NCBI RefSeq assembly: GCF_009909185.1
Contig: NZ_JAAAMV010000001.1
Span: 124,001 to 188,000, forward strand
Direction: 5' to 3'
DNA length: 64,000 nucleotides
Origin: Paenibacillus glycinis
GTDB taxonomy: Bacteria; Bacillota; Bacilli; Paenibacillales; Paenibacillaceae
Positions 6,762-14,424 of this stretch are shown one piece after another. The notes beneath the pieces are model-generated. The model was not told the DNA's origin. It searched no databases and was given only the letters and a program-made list of their open reading frames with translations. The position numbers and the translations under genes were made by a program. How positions within the stretch are numbered: the first letter of the stretch is position 1; every line of letters starts with the position of its first letter.

Positions 6762-8849
6762 TTACGCCAACCAAGTCAGCTTGAGCAGCGCGGATTCCCC
6801 GGCCGCAAGCGGCAGCTCGATGGTTCCCGCGCCTTCGGTCGCGGCCCCGGACCACAGATCCTCCAGCCGGTAACGGGACGATCCCCGGCCGGCCGCCAGG
6901 CGCTCCGCCGGCACGGACTTTACGGCTGGCGATACCGGATCGAAATTAAACACGGCCAGATACATTCCTTCGCCATGGCTCTCCAGCACGAACGCATCCG
7001 TCGAGCCCGCGCCGGGAATGCCCTCGACCGGAACGAACGTCTGTCCGCGCCGGGCCAGCGCCATGACCTTGTCGTTCGGCAGCCATTCGGACGCCCGCTC
7101 CCGCGCCTCCTCCTTGCGGAAATCGTCTCCCAGGAGCAGGACCGTTCCGCTGACGACCGAGGCGTTCAACCGGCTTCGGCCTTCGTGATAAGACGTCGCG
7201 TCCTGATTGTAGCTCTTGTAGAGCACCGTATGGTCGGGATCGTTGAACCGGTAAATCGCATCGTTCGCCCACCAGGCCCCGCCGAGCGAGTTGAGCATGT
7301 ATTCCGTGTCCGAGAGCGTCCCGAACGCGTCGCACGAGATGCGCCGGCTATGCCCGTATTGGTACGGAAACAGCGGCGCGATGGACAAGTTGACGTGGAA
7401 CGGCCGGCCGATCCGTTCGGGGGCGAGCAGCTTGCGGACGCAGTCCATGCCGAGGTTATACGCCTGCATGCCCGTATGTACCGACGGATCGTGATGCTTG
7501 CCCTCCAGCGCCCCGTGGCCCAGAAAATCAAGCTTCACGTAGTCGAAGCCCCAGTCCACGAAGCGGTTCAGATGGTATTCGGTCCGCAGCAGATTGCCGG
7601 GATGGGTCGGATCGATCGCCAGCCCGCCGTCCAGTTCCGGCAGCACGTTGCCCTCGCGATCGCGCAGCAGCAGCTCGTCGTACGCATAACGCCCGTCCGT
7701 TCCTTCGACCTTGCGGCTCGCGTCCTTGCCCCAGAACGCGAACGGCGTCCAATAGATGCCGGCTTTCTGGCCGTTGCGGTTGACATGCGCCACCGACTGC
7801 CGGAGCTGCTCCGGCGTCAGATTCGTCCAGAACGAATCGAAATTGATATAGACGTCGCCGTTGTTGTGAAATCCCCGATCCTGCATCCCGCGCAAAAAAT
7901 CCGACGTCTTGACGTACAAGTCGTAATCCAGCTTGTTGGCGGCCGCGGACCAGCTGTTCCAGCCGAACGGCACGCCTTGCTCCCACGCGAGCGCGGGAAC
8001 GGTCGCCGCATTGGCTTGCCCGAACGCCTCGAGTCCCCGGCGATAATCCCCGTAGACGCCGATCCAGATGTCCGGCGAAGCGATCGTCGCCCCCGTCACG
8101 GCGCCGTGCGCGATGCTGTCACGGGTCAGCTCGCCGGCCGCCCCGCCGTACGCTTCGACCGCCTCGACGTGCGCGCCGCTGCCGCTCGCGAGCTTCAGTC
8201 CCGTCTTCCACGTATCGTGCCGCACGGACCCCATCACCATGCCTCTGCGCGATACCGGCTCGTAGACGGCGGTCGCTTCGTAGCTCTCCAGCGCACCGGG
8301 CATCGCCGTCGTCTCGTACCGGACCCATTTGTCGTTATCGAACGGCACGCGGAGCGCCAGCAGCGCAGTGGCAGCTTCGTTGCCGTCCCCAGCCCGTTCG
8401 CCGTCGCCGCTTCCCAGCCTGAGCGCGCCAAGCGCCGAAGCCGCCAGCACCGGCGCCAAATAATTCGATTCCAGCATGCCGCCCGCTTGGGCCTCCAGCT
8501 CGAAGCCGACGACGATCGACGGCCGCTCCTCATAGAGCGTGAAATGCTGCTTCAACAGCGGCAGCTCCGGCGCTTCGTGCCGAACCGTGAGCCGGATGCC
8601 GCGGACGGCGCCGTCGTTCACTTCCTGAATCGCATCCCCTCCCGCGGTATGAATCCCGTAATCCGAGGTACGCAATACGTCGTCCCCGAACCGGTACGCG
8701 GCCGAGACGCCGGTCAGCGCCGAGCCGTCCCTCCAGACAAGATCATAGGTCCCGGCCGCCAGATCGACCTGCAGCTCCATCAAGCCGTTGTCGACCTTGA
8801 GCAGCGCGCCGTCCGACGTCGTCCTCCATTGCGATTGTTCGATTGTCAT
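6762..8849 (-). CDS. Cytoplasmic clan GH-D glycoside hydrolase (alpha-galactosidase-like)
   Basis: This 695-residue enzyme has an N-terminal beta-rich domain (about residues 1-285) and a TIM barrel that begins at GVPFGWNSW (about 292). The proposed nucleophile is Asp441 in DYVKLDFL, matching the K-x-D of GH27/GH36 enzymes. The proposed acid/base is Asp507 in RISCDAFGTLSD. A C-terminal beta domain ends the protein. There is no signal peptide, so it acts in the cytoplasm on imported oligosaccharide. It has a clear GGGAGGGTG ribosome site and is the last gene of the operon with the ABC transporter. It is a paralogue of the secreted enzyme at 16.5-19.9 kb. Alpha-galactosidase activity is inferred from the clan. 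Confidence 0.8.
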   Translation of the reverse strand: MTIEQSQWRTTSDGALLKVDNGLMELQVDLAAGTYDLVWRDGSALTGVSAAYRFGDDVLRTSDYGIHTAGGDAIQEVNDGAVRGIRLTVRHEAPELPLLKQHFTLYEERPSIVVGFELEAQAGGMLESNYLAPVLAASALGALRLGSGDGERAGDGNEAATALLALRVPFDNDKWVRYETTAMPGALESYEATAVYEPVSRRGMVMGSVRHDTWKTGLKLASGSGAHVEAVEAYGGAAGELTRDSIAHGAVTGATIASPDIWIGVYGDYRRGLEAFGQANAATVPALAWEQGVPFGWNSWSAAANKLDYDLYVKTSDFLRGMQDRGFHNNGDVYINFDSFWTNLTPEQLRQSVAHVNRNGQKAGIYWTPFAFWGKDASRKVEGTDGRYAYDELLLRDREGNVLPELDGGLAIDPTHPGNLLRTEYHLNRFVDWGFDYVKLDFLGHGALEGKHHDPSVHTGMQAYNLGMDCVRKLLAPERIGRPFHVNLSIAPLFPYQYGHSRRISCDAFGTLSDTEYMLNSLGGAWWANDAIYRFNDPDHTVLYKSYNQDATSYHEGRSRLNASVVSGTVLLLGDDFRKEEARERASEWLPNDKVMALARRGQTFVPVEGIPGAGSTDAFVLESHGEGMYLAVFNFDPVSPAVKSVPAERLAAGRGSSRYRLEDLWSGAATEGAGTIELPLAAGESALLKLTWLA

Positions 8850-8875
8850 CGTTTCACCCTCCCGAATTGAATGCC

Positions 8876-8900
8876 TGAAGGGGGCTTCGCAGCCCCCCCG
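8876..8900 (-). terminator. Intercistronic hairpin after the sugar-binding protein gene
   Basis: On the minus strand GGGGGGCT-gcg-AAGCCCCC is a strong short hairpin 8-10 bases downstream of the binding-protein stop and 30 bases before the hydrolase start. There is no T-run after it. It could be a weak terminator or a 3'-end stabiliser that keeps binding-protein mRNA in excess, as in many sugar ABC operons. Confidence 0.6.
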
Positions 8901-8907
8901 TGCAACG

Positions 8908-10563
8908 CTATTTCCAAAGCTCCATGCGCGCCTTGTAATTGTCCGTGATGGCTTTCTCGACGCTCTCGTCGCCCGCCGCCTTCATCTCCGCCAGCATGGC
9001 GTCGAAGCCCGCGCTCGCATCCTGCTCGGATTTCGAGATGATGATCTTGGTCAGGGACTGCTTCATGATGTCCTGCACCTTCTGGAAGCTCAGCGATACC
9101 GGCGTGCCGCCCTCGGGGTTCAAGTTGTCGTACGGCGAGGTGTCGTAGACGGAATCCAGCAGGTTCTTCGTCGCCATTTGCTCGATTTCGCCCCGGTTAA
9201 GCCGCGAGATGTCGTACGGCGATCCGTCGGAGCCGAGTCCGTTCTTGATGAACCAGGTCCACGTGCGGATGCCCGTTTTCTTGGTTTCGCCCGCCCAGTC
9301 GTCCTTCAGCGCCTTCAGCACCTCCGGCTTCGGCGTATGCTTGCCGTCCTTGGTATCCCAGGTTTGGCCCTCCACGCCCCACATCAACAGGTATTGCCCT
9401 TCCTCGCTGGCCAGGTAATTGATGAATTTCATCGTTTCTTCCGGATGCTTGTTCGCCTTCGTGATGGCGATCGCGTCCCAGCCGAGCGGACTGCGCGGTC
9501 CGAACGTCGTTTGCGACGGGTCCGTGCCGGGCGCCACGACCTTGTAAGCGAACAGCTGTTTATCCAAGCCGCCGTCCTTCTTCAAGGCGCCGTTCGCGTT
9601 GCCGAGATCCCAATACGCGGATACGGTGGAGAACACGATGCCGTTCGATATCTTCTGCTCCCAGGTTTGCGATTTGTTGACCGCCCAATCCTGCTCGATC
9701 AAGCCTTCGCGGTAGAGCTTGTTCATATAGAGGATCATGTCGCGGTATTTGGGATCCTTCACGTCGAACTTCAGGCTGTCGCCGTCTTCGTAATAAGGCT
9801 TCATGCCCCACATGCCCTTGAACGTCCCCAGCACCGCGCCCATGTTCTCCGCGTTCAGCGTCAGCGGAATCGAAGGCTTGCCGTCGATGCTCGGATATTT
9901 CGCCTTGAAATCCTTCAGCAGCTGCTCGAATTCGTCCGTCGTGAACGGCTGGCCGCCTTCCGCTTTGTCCGGAGCCAGCTCCTTCAGCAGGTCCTTGCGC
10001 ATCTGAACGCCGAATACCGGATCGTTGTCCATGCCGTACCAATTGGAGAGGTAATAGTTCTTGCCGTCCTTGAAGCGCGTTTTCTGCAAAATGTCGCCGT
10101 ATTGCGACTTCACGTCCGGGCCGAACTTGTCGAGCAGGTCGTTCAGCGGAATGATCGCGCCGGCCGCGATGTATTTGTTCACGATATCGCCGCCGCGGTC
10201 CATCAAGATGATGTCCGGCAGGTCGTTGCTCGCCAGCATGAGGTTCAGCTTCTCCGACGGATTGCCGGTCGGCTGCTGAATCTCGACCTTGACGCCGGTG
10301 CGCTTCATGATCTCCTGGGCGACCGGATTGTCGAAGGCCGCGCCAGTGTTCTTATCGAAGAAGGTCAGCGTGATCGGATCGGACGGTTTGTCGGCGTTCG
10401 CGGCGTTCGCGTTGTCGGCCGCCGCATTCGTGCCGGCGTTGGATCCGGCGTTCGCGCCCTCGTTCGTGTTCGCGTTGCCGTCTCCGTTGCTGCCGCATCC
10501 GGCGAGCAGGGCCGGCATTAACGCCGCCGCGAGCACGAAGGGCAGAACTTGTTTTTTCTTCAT
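8908..10563 (-). CDS. Extracellular sugar-binding lipoprotein of an ABC importer
   Basis: This 551-residue family 1 solute-binding protein resembles LplA/YtcQ. The lipoprotein signal ends at LLAGC with the lipidated Cys23. An Asn/Ala/Gly/Asp-rich flexible linker (about residues 24-60) follows, then the periplasmic-type binding fold starting ITLTFFDKNTG. The region NNGDKWVR-like seen in its neighbours is absent, and the C-terminus has the usual helices. The ribosome site GGGGGTAAG precedes the ATG. It follows the two permease genes in the same operon and should deliver an oligosaccharide to them. No ATPase gene is present, so a shared MsmX-type ATPase encoded elsewhere is expected. Confidence 0.9.
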   Translation of the reverse strand: MKKKQVLPFVLAAALMPALLAGCGSNGDGNANTNEGANAGSNAGTNAAADNANAANADKPSDPITLTFFDKNTGAAFDNPVAQEIMKRTGVKVEIQQPTGNPSEKLNLMLASNDLPDIILMDRGGDIVNKYIAAGAIIPLNDLLDKFGPDVKSQYGDILQKTRFKDGKNYYLSNWYGMDNDPVFGVQMRKDLLKELAPDKAEGGQPFTTDEFEQLLKDFKAKYPSIDGKPSIPLTLNAENMGAVLGTFKGMWGMKPYYEDGDSLKFDVKDPKYRDMILYMNKLYREGLIEQDWAVNKSQTWEQKISNGIVFSTVSAYWDLGNANGALKKDGGLDKQLFAYKVVAPGTDPSQTTFGPRSPLGWDAIAITKANKHPEETMKFINYLASEEGQYLLMWGVEGQTWDTKDGKHTPKPEVLKALKDDWAGETKKTGIRTWTWFIKNGLGSDGSPYDISRLNRGEIEQMATKNLLDSVYDTSPYDNLNPEGGTPVSLSFQKVQDIMKQSLTKIIISKSEQDASAGFDAMLAEMKAAGDESVEKAITDNYKARMELWK

Positions 10564-10694
10564 GGAAACTTACCCCCTATAGGCATAGTTGATGAATCGG
10601 AATGGATCTTCCATCGAGCGGATGTCTATCGTTTCCGGCAGGCCGGGCTCGGGATGGCCGGCGTTCACCCCTTTCCAATTTGCATCGGTTCCCT

Positions 10695-11585
10695 TTAGCT
10701 TTTCACGGAGCCGAGCGTCATGCCTTTCACGAAATAGCGCTGCAGGAACGGGTACACCATGACGATCGGGATCGTGGCGACCATCGTGGCGGCCATGCGG
10801 ATCGTGTCCGAAGAGACCGCCAGCCGCTTGCTGGAATCGGCCAGCTTCTGGGCATCGGATACCATCGCGCCCGTCTGGTACTGGTTCAGAATTTTGACGA
10901 GCACGGCCTGCAGCGTCTTCAAGCTCGACTTGTACGTGAACACGTAGGAATCGAACCAGGCGTTCCAGTGCCCGATCGCCGTGAACAGCGCGATGGTCGC
11001 CAGCACCGGCATCGTCAGGGGCATGATGATCCGGAAATACACCTGCAGGTCGTTCGCGCCGTCCATCTTGGCGGATTCCGAGATTTCCTGGGGAAGCTGC
11101 TCGATGAACGTCCGCACGAGAATCATATAGAAGACGTTCATGAGGCCCGGCAGCACGAACACCCAGAACGAGTCGATGAGCTGCAGGTTCTTCAGCACCA
11201 TGTAGTACGGGATCAAGCCTCCGCCGAAATACATCGTGAAGATGAAGTAGAGCGTCACCGGCCTTCTGGCCACCAGCTCGCGGTTGCTTAGCGGATACGC
11301 GAGCAGGCTGATCACGATGACCGTCAGCGGCGTGCCGATTACCGTCCGCGCCACCGTCACCCAGACCGCGTGCAGGATCTCATGGTCGGTCAATATTTCC
11401 TTGTAGCTGGTAAAATTCAACTCCCGCGGCCAGAAATAAATGCCGCCTTTGATCGTGTCGGACGCGCTGTTGACCGACAGGACGAGCACGTTCCAGAACG
11501 GATAGAACGTCACGAACACGACCGCGAACAGAAATAGGTACACCACGCCCGCGTACAGCAGGTCCCCCGTCGATTTGCCTCTCAT
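10695..11585 (-). CDS. Carbohydrate ABC transporter permease (MalG/LplC type)
   Basis: This 296-residue inner-membrane permease has six predicted helices. The cytoplasmic EAA loop that contacts the ATPase is visible in EISESAKMDGANDLQVYFRI, followed by IIMPLTMPVLATIALF. The C-terminus FLQRYFVKGMTLGSVK is typical of YtcP/LplC proteins. It has an AAGGAGTGAGGGC ribosome site. It follows the LplB-type permease by about 30 bases and precedes the binding protein. The substrate is probably an oligosaccharide or uronate-type sugar, inferred from the subfamily and the nearby hydrolases. Confidence 0.9.
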   Translation of the reverse strand: MRGKSTGDLLYAGVVYLFLFAVVFVTFYPFWNVLVLSVNSASDTIKGGIYFWPRELNFTSYKEILTDHEILHAVWVTVARTVIGTPLTVIVISLLAYPLSNRELVARRPVTLYFIFTMYFGGGLIPYYMVLKNLQLIDSFWVFVLPGLMNVFYMILVRTFIEQLPQEISESAKMDGANDLQVYFRIIMPLTMPVLATIALFTAIGHWNAWFDSYVFTYKSSLKTLQAVLVKILNQYQTGAMVSDAQKLADSSKRLAVSSDTIRMAATMVATIPIVMVYPFLQRYFVKGMTLGSVKS

Positions 11586-11615
11586 GCCCTCACTCCTTCG
11601 CGTATAGTCTCCGGC

Positions 11616-12587
11616 TTAGAACAGCGCTTGGTCGTTGACTTTCTTGGCCAGCCGGTTGACCATGAGCACCAGGATGAACGCCACGAGCGATTTGAACAGG
11701 CCGACCGCCGCGCCGTAGGAGAACATGCCGTTCTGCAAGCCGTACCGGTACGTGTACGTATCGATGACGTCGGAATATTTCAGCACGAGGTCGTTTTGCA
11801 TCAGGTATTGCTGATCGAAGCCCGCGTTCAGCACGCCGCCGACCGCGAGGATGAGCAGGATGACGATCGTCGGGCGCAGCGCCGGCAGCGTGACGTGCAG
11901 CATTTGACGGATGCGGCTCGCGCCGTCGACCCTGGCCGCCTCGTACAGCTCCGGGTTGATGGAGGCGATGGCCGCCAGATACATGATGGCGTTGAAGCCC
12001 ATGTCCTTCCACATGTTCGAGAGCGCGATGATCCACCAGAAGTACGGGCCGTGCTGGAAGAAGGCGATCGGTTTGTCCGTGACGTGCAGCAGCATGAGCA
12101 CCTTGTTCACGAGCCCCTGCGAGGACAGCACCGAGATGATGATGTTGGCCGCGATGACCCACGAGATGAAATGCGGCAGGTAAGACACCGTCTGCACGAA
12201 GCGCTTGAACGCTCCGCTCCGCACCTCGTTGATGGCGATGGCGAGAATGATCGGCGCCGGGAAGCCGAACGCCAGGCTGAGCAAGCTTTGGGCCAGCGTG
12301 TTCCGCAGGATGATCCAGAAATCGCCACTGTCGAAAAAATACTTGAACCACTGCAGTCCCACGAACTCGCCGCCGAAGAACGACGACGCGAACGATCCTC
12401 CGGGCTGGTAGTTGATGAAGGCCATATACAGCCCGAACATCGGCGTATACGAGAACAGCAGCGTGCATATGAAGGCGGGCAGGATCATCAGCCACAGAAA
12501 CTTCTGGTTTCGTAACCGTTTCCAATTGCCGGTTCGCCGCGCGGCCGGCGGCAGGCCGGAAGCCGCATGATCCGCTTGGGTTTTCAC
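11616..12587 (-). CDS. Carbohydrate ABC transporter permease (LplB type)
   Basis: This 323-residue permease is the first gene of the operon. The EAA loop reads NPELYEAARVDGASRIRQML, followed by HVTLPALRPTIVILLILAVG. The family signature SYTPMFGLYMAFINYQPG follows the first helix. The start is the GTG at 12585-12587 because GGAGGAAAGCGATC lies upstream. A longer frame reaches an ATG at 12629 without a ribosome site, inside the likely 5' leader. The protein would pair with the MalG-type permease to form the membrane channel. Confidence 0.9.
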   Translation of the reverse strand: MKTQADHAASGLPPAARRTGNWKRLRNQKFLWLMILPAFICTLLFSYTPMFGLYMAFINYQPGGSFASSFFGGEFVGLQWFKYFFDSGDFWIILRNTLAQSLLSLAFGFPAPIILAIAINEVRSGAFKRFVQTVSYLPHFISWVIAANIIISVLSSQGLVNKVLMLLHVTDKPIAFFQHGPYFWWIIALSNMWKDMGFNAIMYLAAIASINPELYEAARVDGASRIRQMLHVTLPALRPTIVILLILAVGGVLNAGFDQQYLMQNDLVLKYSDVIDTYTYRYGLQNGMFSYGAAVGLFKSLVAFILVLMVNRLAKKVNDQALF

Positions 12588-12634
12588 GATCGCTTTCCTC
12601 CGTCCATTATGTTGTCTTAGCGGGAACAATCCCC

Positions 12635-12663
12635 ATTATAGGAGACAAACGGCCGGCGCATCC
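12635..12663 (-). promoter_or_regulatory. Activator-type promoter of the sugar-uptake operon
   Basis: A perfect TATAAT (12635-12640, minus strand) lies about 48 bases upstream of the permease GTG. The -35 position, 17 bases away (12658-12663, GGATGC), does not match consensus. Such promoters normally need an activator. The -35 region is covered by the direct repeat described next. Confidence 0.6.
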
Positions 12664-12687
12664 ATGCAAACATCCGCCGATTCATGC
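12647..12687. promoter_or_regulatory. Tandem direct repeat, probable response-regulator binding site
   Basis: On the minus strand two adjacent copies of about 20-21 bases read GCATGAATCGGCGGATGTTT and GCATGGATGCGCCGGCCGTT. They share GCATGrAT, a GC core and a terminal GTTT. The pair overlaps the -35 region of the transporter promoter. This geometry suits two AraC-type DNA-binding domains of a YesN-type regulator, whose gene diverges from here. Binding is inferred. Confidence 0.5.
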
Positions 12688-12716
12688 TCCAAACCTCCTC
12701 AGTTGCTTCCGTCCCA

Positions 12717-12745
12717 TTGTTGAAATCCATCGGCCGACATACAAT
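12717..12745 (+). promoter_or_regulatory. Sigma-A-type promoter of the two-component operon
   Basis: TTGTTG (12717-12722) and TACAAT (12740-12745) are separated by exactly 17 bases on the plus strand. The start site would be near 12752, giving a leader of about 80 bases before the response regulator. Confidence 0.6.
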
Positions 12746-12833
12746 AATGTAGCGGAAGCTCGCGGTTGGACGGCGATCGCATGCGATATCCGGCAGCAGA
12801 TTCCATTTCATTGAGAAAGAAGGATGTATGCCC

Positions 12834-14405
12834 ATGTACTCGATCCTGCTCGTGGACGACGAAAAAATGGAATTGGATACGCTTTCAACTTACGTGCCGT
12901 GGGAGTCGATGAACATTGCCGTCGCCGGCACGGCCAAGAACGGCAGGGATGCGCTCGAGCTGGCCCGCACGCTGGAGCCGGACATCATCCTGACCGACGT
13001 GCGCATGCCGATCATGGACGGGCTCGAATTCGCGAAGCGCGCCAAAGCGCTCAGCAAACGGGTAAAGATCGTCTTCCTCAGCGGCCATGACGAATTCCAA
13101 TATATCAAAGCGGCCATCGCCGTAGAAGCGTCCGGCTACCTATTGAAGCCGATCGATCTCGACGAGCTGCGGACCCTGATGGAGAAAGTGAAACAGAAAT
13201 GCGACGAGGCGCGGCTGGCGGAGCAGACGCACGCGATGGCGGCGGAGAAGCTGCTCCGCACGCTGTTCATCGAGCCGCGCCGCGAAGCCCGCTCGGGAGC
13301 CGCGGCCAAGCTGCTCCGCATGGAAGGCATGGCCGACCTGCTGCGCGGTCCGCTCGCGGCCGCCTGCCTGACCATCGGTTGGACGAACGGTGACGTCGGC
13401 TCGGCGTCCGTCCAAAGTCCGCCCAAGCAGCTGGAGGAGAGCCTGGGGGAAGCCGTCCGCGCCCGCCTGAAGGCGCTCGGCTTCGCCGGCGCCCTGATCG
13501 ATTGGGAGTACGGCTCCTTCGCCGCGCTGTTCCCGTCCGACGATCCACGCAACGGCGACGCGCTGTGGACGGCGCTTCAGCGGGAGATGCAGGAGAGCTT
13601 CCCGGTACGGCTGACGATCGGCCTGTCCCGTCCGGGCGAACGGCCCGAGGACGCCTTCGCCCTGTTCAAGGACGCGCGCGCCGCGGCCGAGCATGCCTTC
13701 TACCTCGGCAAAGGCGCGCTGCTAAAAGCGGAAGCGATGCGGGAGCCCCGTACGGAGGAGTTCGGCGTCGAAGAGCATCAAGCCGCTCTCGTCCGCGCGA
13801 TCGGCCAATTGAAGCCCGAGGAAGCCGACCGGGAGATCGACCGGTTCATGCGCGCGCTCAAGGAGCGCTACGTGCACCGCCATCCGGCGCGCGCCGCCGC
13901 CGTCCGCCTGCTGTCCGGGGTCAAGCAGCAGCTCGGCGCCTCCGTCAAGGACGCTTCTTCCGGCCTGAATCGCGGCGAGTGGGAGATCATGAACAACTGC
14001 GAGGTGCTCGATGACATCGGCGACTACCTGAAGCAGGCTTGCGGCAGCCTCATCCTCGTCTCTTCGGAGAAGGACCGCGATCGCCATCTCGGCATCGCCC
14101 GCAGCATCGAGGCGATTCTCGACCGATCGTTCCACCTTCCCTTGACCGTCGAGGACATCGCCAAGGAAATCTACCTGTCGCCGAACTACATCCGCACGAT
14201 ATTCAAAGAAAAGACCGGCCGGACCATCTTGGAGGCGATCACGGACAAACGGATGGAGCGCGCCTCCGCCCTGCTCGCGGACCGCTCGCTCAAGATTCAC
14301 GAGATCGCCGGCCTGGTCGGTTACGAGAACGTGTCGTATTTCTGCTCGTTGTTTCACAAGACCGCCGGGGTTACCCCCAACCAGTACCGCAAACAATTTT
14401 ATTGA
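12834..14405 (+). CDS. YesN-type response regulator with AraC DNA-binding domain
   Basis: An N-terminal receiver domain (about residues 1-120) has acidic pocket residues in LLVDDEKME, the phospho-acceptor Asp in DIILTDVRMPIMDG (about residue 55) and the conserved Lys in GYLLKPIDL. A central linker of about 280 residues follows. The C-terminus has two AraC helix-turn-helix motifs (VEDIAKEIYLSPNYIRTIFK and IHEIAGLVGYENVSYFCSLF). The start is uncertain between the ATGs at 12828 and 12834. The second has better spacing from AAGAAGG. It should receive phosphate from the next gene product and control the divergent sugar-uptake operon. Confidence 0.9.
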   Translation: MYSILLVDDEKMELDTLSTYVPWESMNIAVAGTAKNGRDALELARTLEPDIILTDVRMPIMDGLEFAKRAKALSKRVKIVFLSGHDEFQYIKAAIAVEASGYLLKPIDLDELRTLMEKVKQKCDEARLAEQTHAMAAEKLLRTLFIEPRREARSGAAAKLLRMEGMADLLRGPLAAACLTIGWTNGDVGSASVQSPPKQLEESLGEAVRARLKALGFAGALIDWEYGSFAALFPSDDPRNGDALWTALQREMQESFPVRLTIGLSRPGERPEDAFALFKDARAAAEHAFYLGKGALLKAEAMREPRTEEFGVEEHQAALVRAIGQLKPEEADREIDRFMRALKERYVHRHPARAAAVRLLSGVKQQLGASVKDASSGLNRGEWEIMNNCEVLDDIGDYLKQACGSLILVSSEKDRDRHLGIARSIEAILDRSFHLPLTVEDIAKEIYLSPNYIRTIFKEKTGRTILEAITDKRMERASALLADRSLKIHEIAGLVGYENVSYFCSLFHKTAGVTPNQYRKQFY

Positions 14406-14424
14406 CGATGGAGGATGAAGCCTC

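Noticed and set aside
6552-8870. A 772-codon open frame on the plus strand opposite the cytoplasmic hydrolase.
   Set aside because: It is the antisense shadow of a GC-rich gene. Its translation is Arg/His/Val-rich and has no family features, and the minus-strand gene is clearly real.
8788-10521. A 577-codon plus-strand frame opposite the sugar-binding protein.
   Set aside because: It is a composition-driven antisense frame that overlaps a well-supported lipoprotein gene over its whole length.
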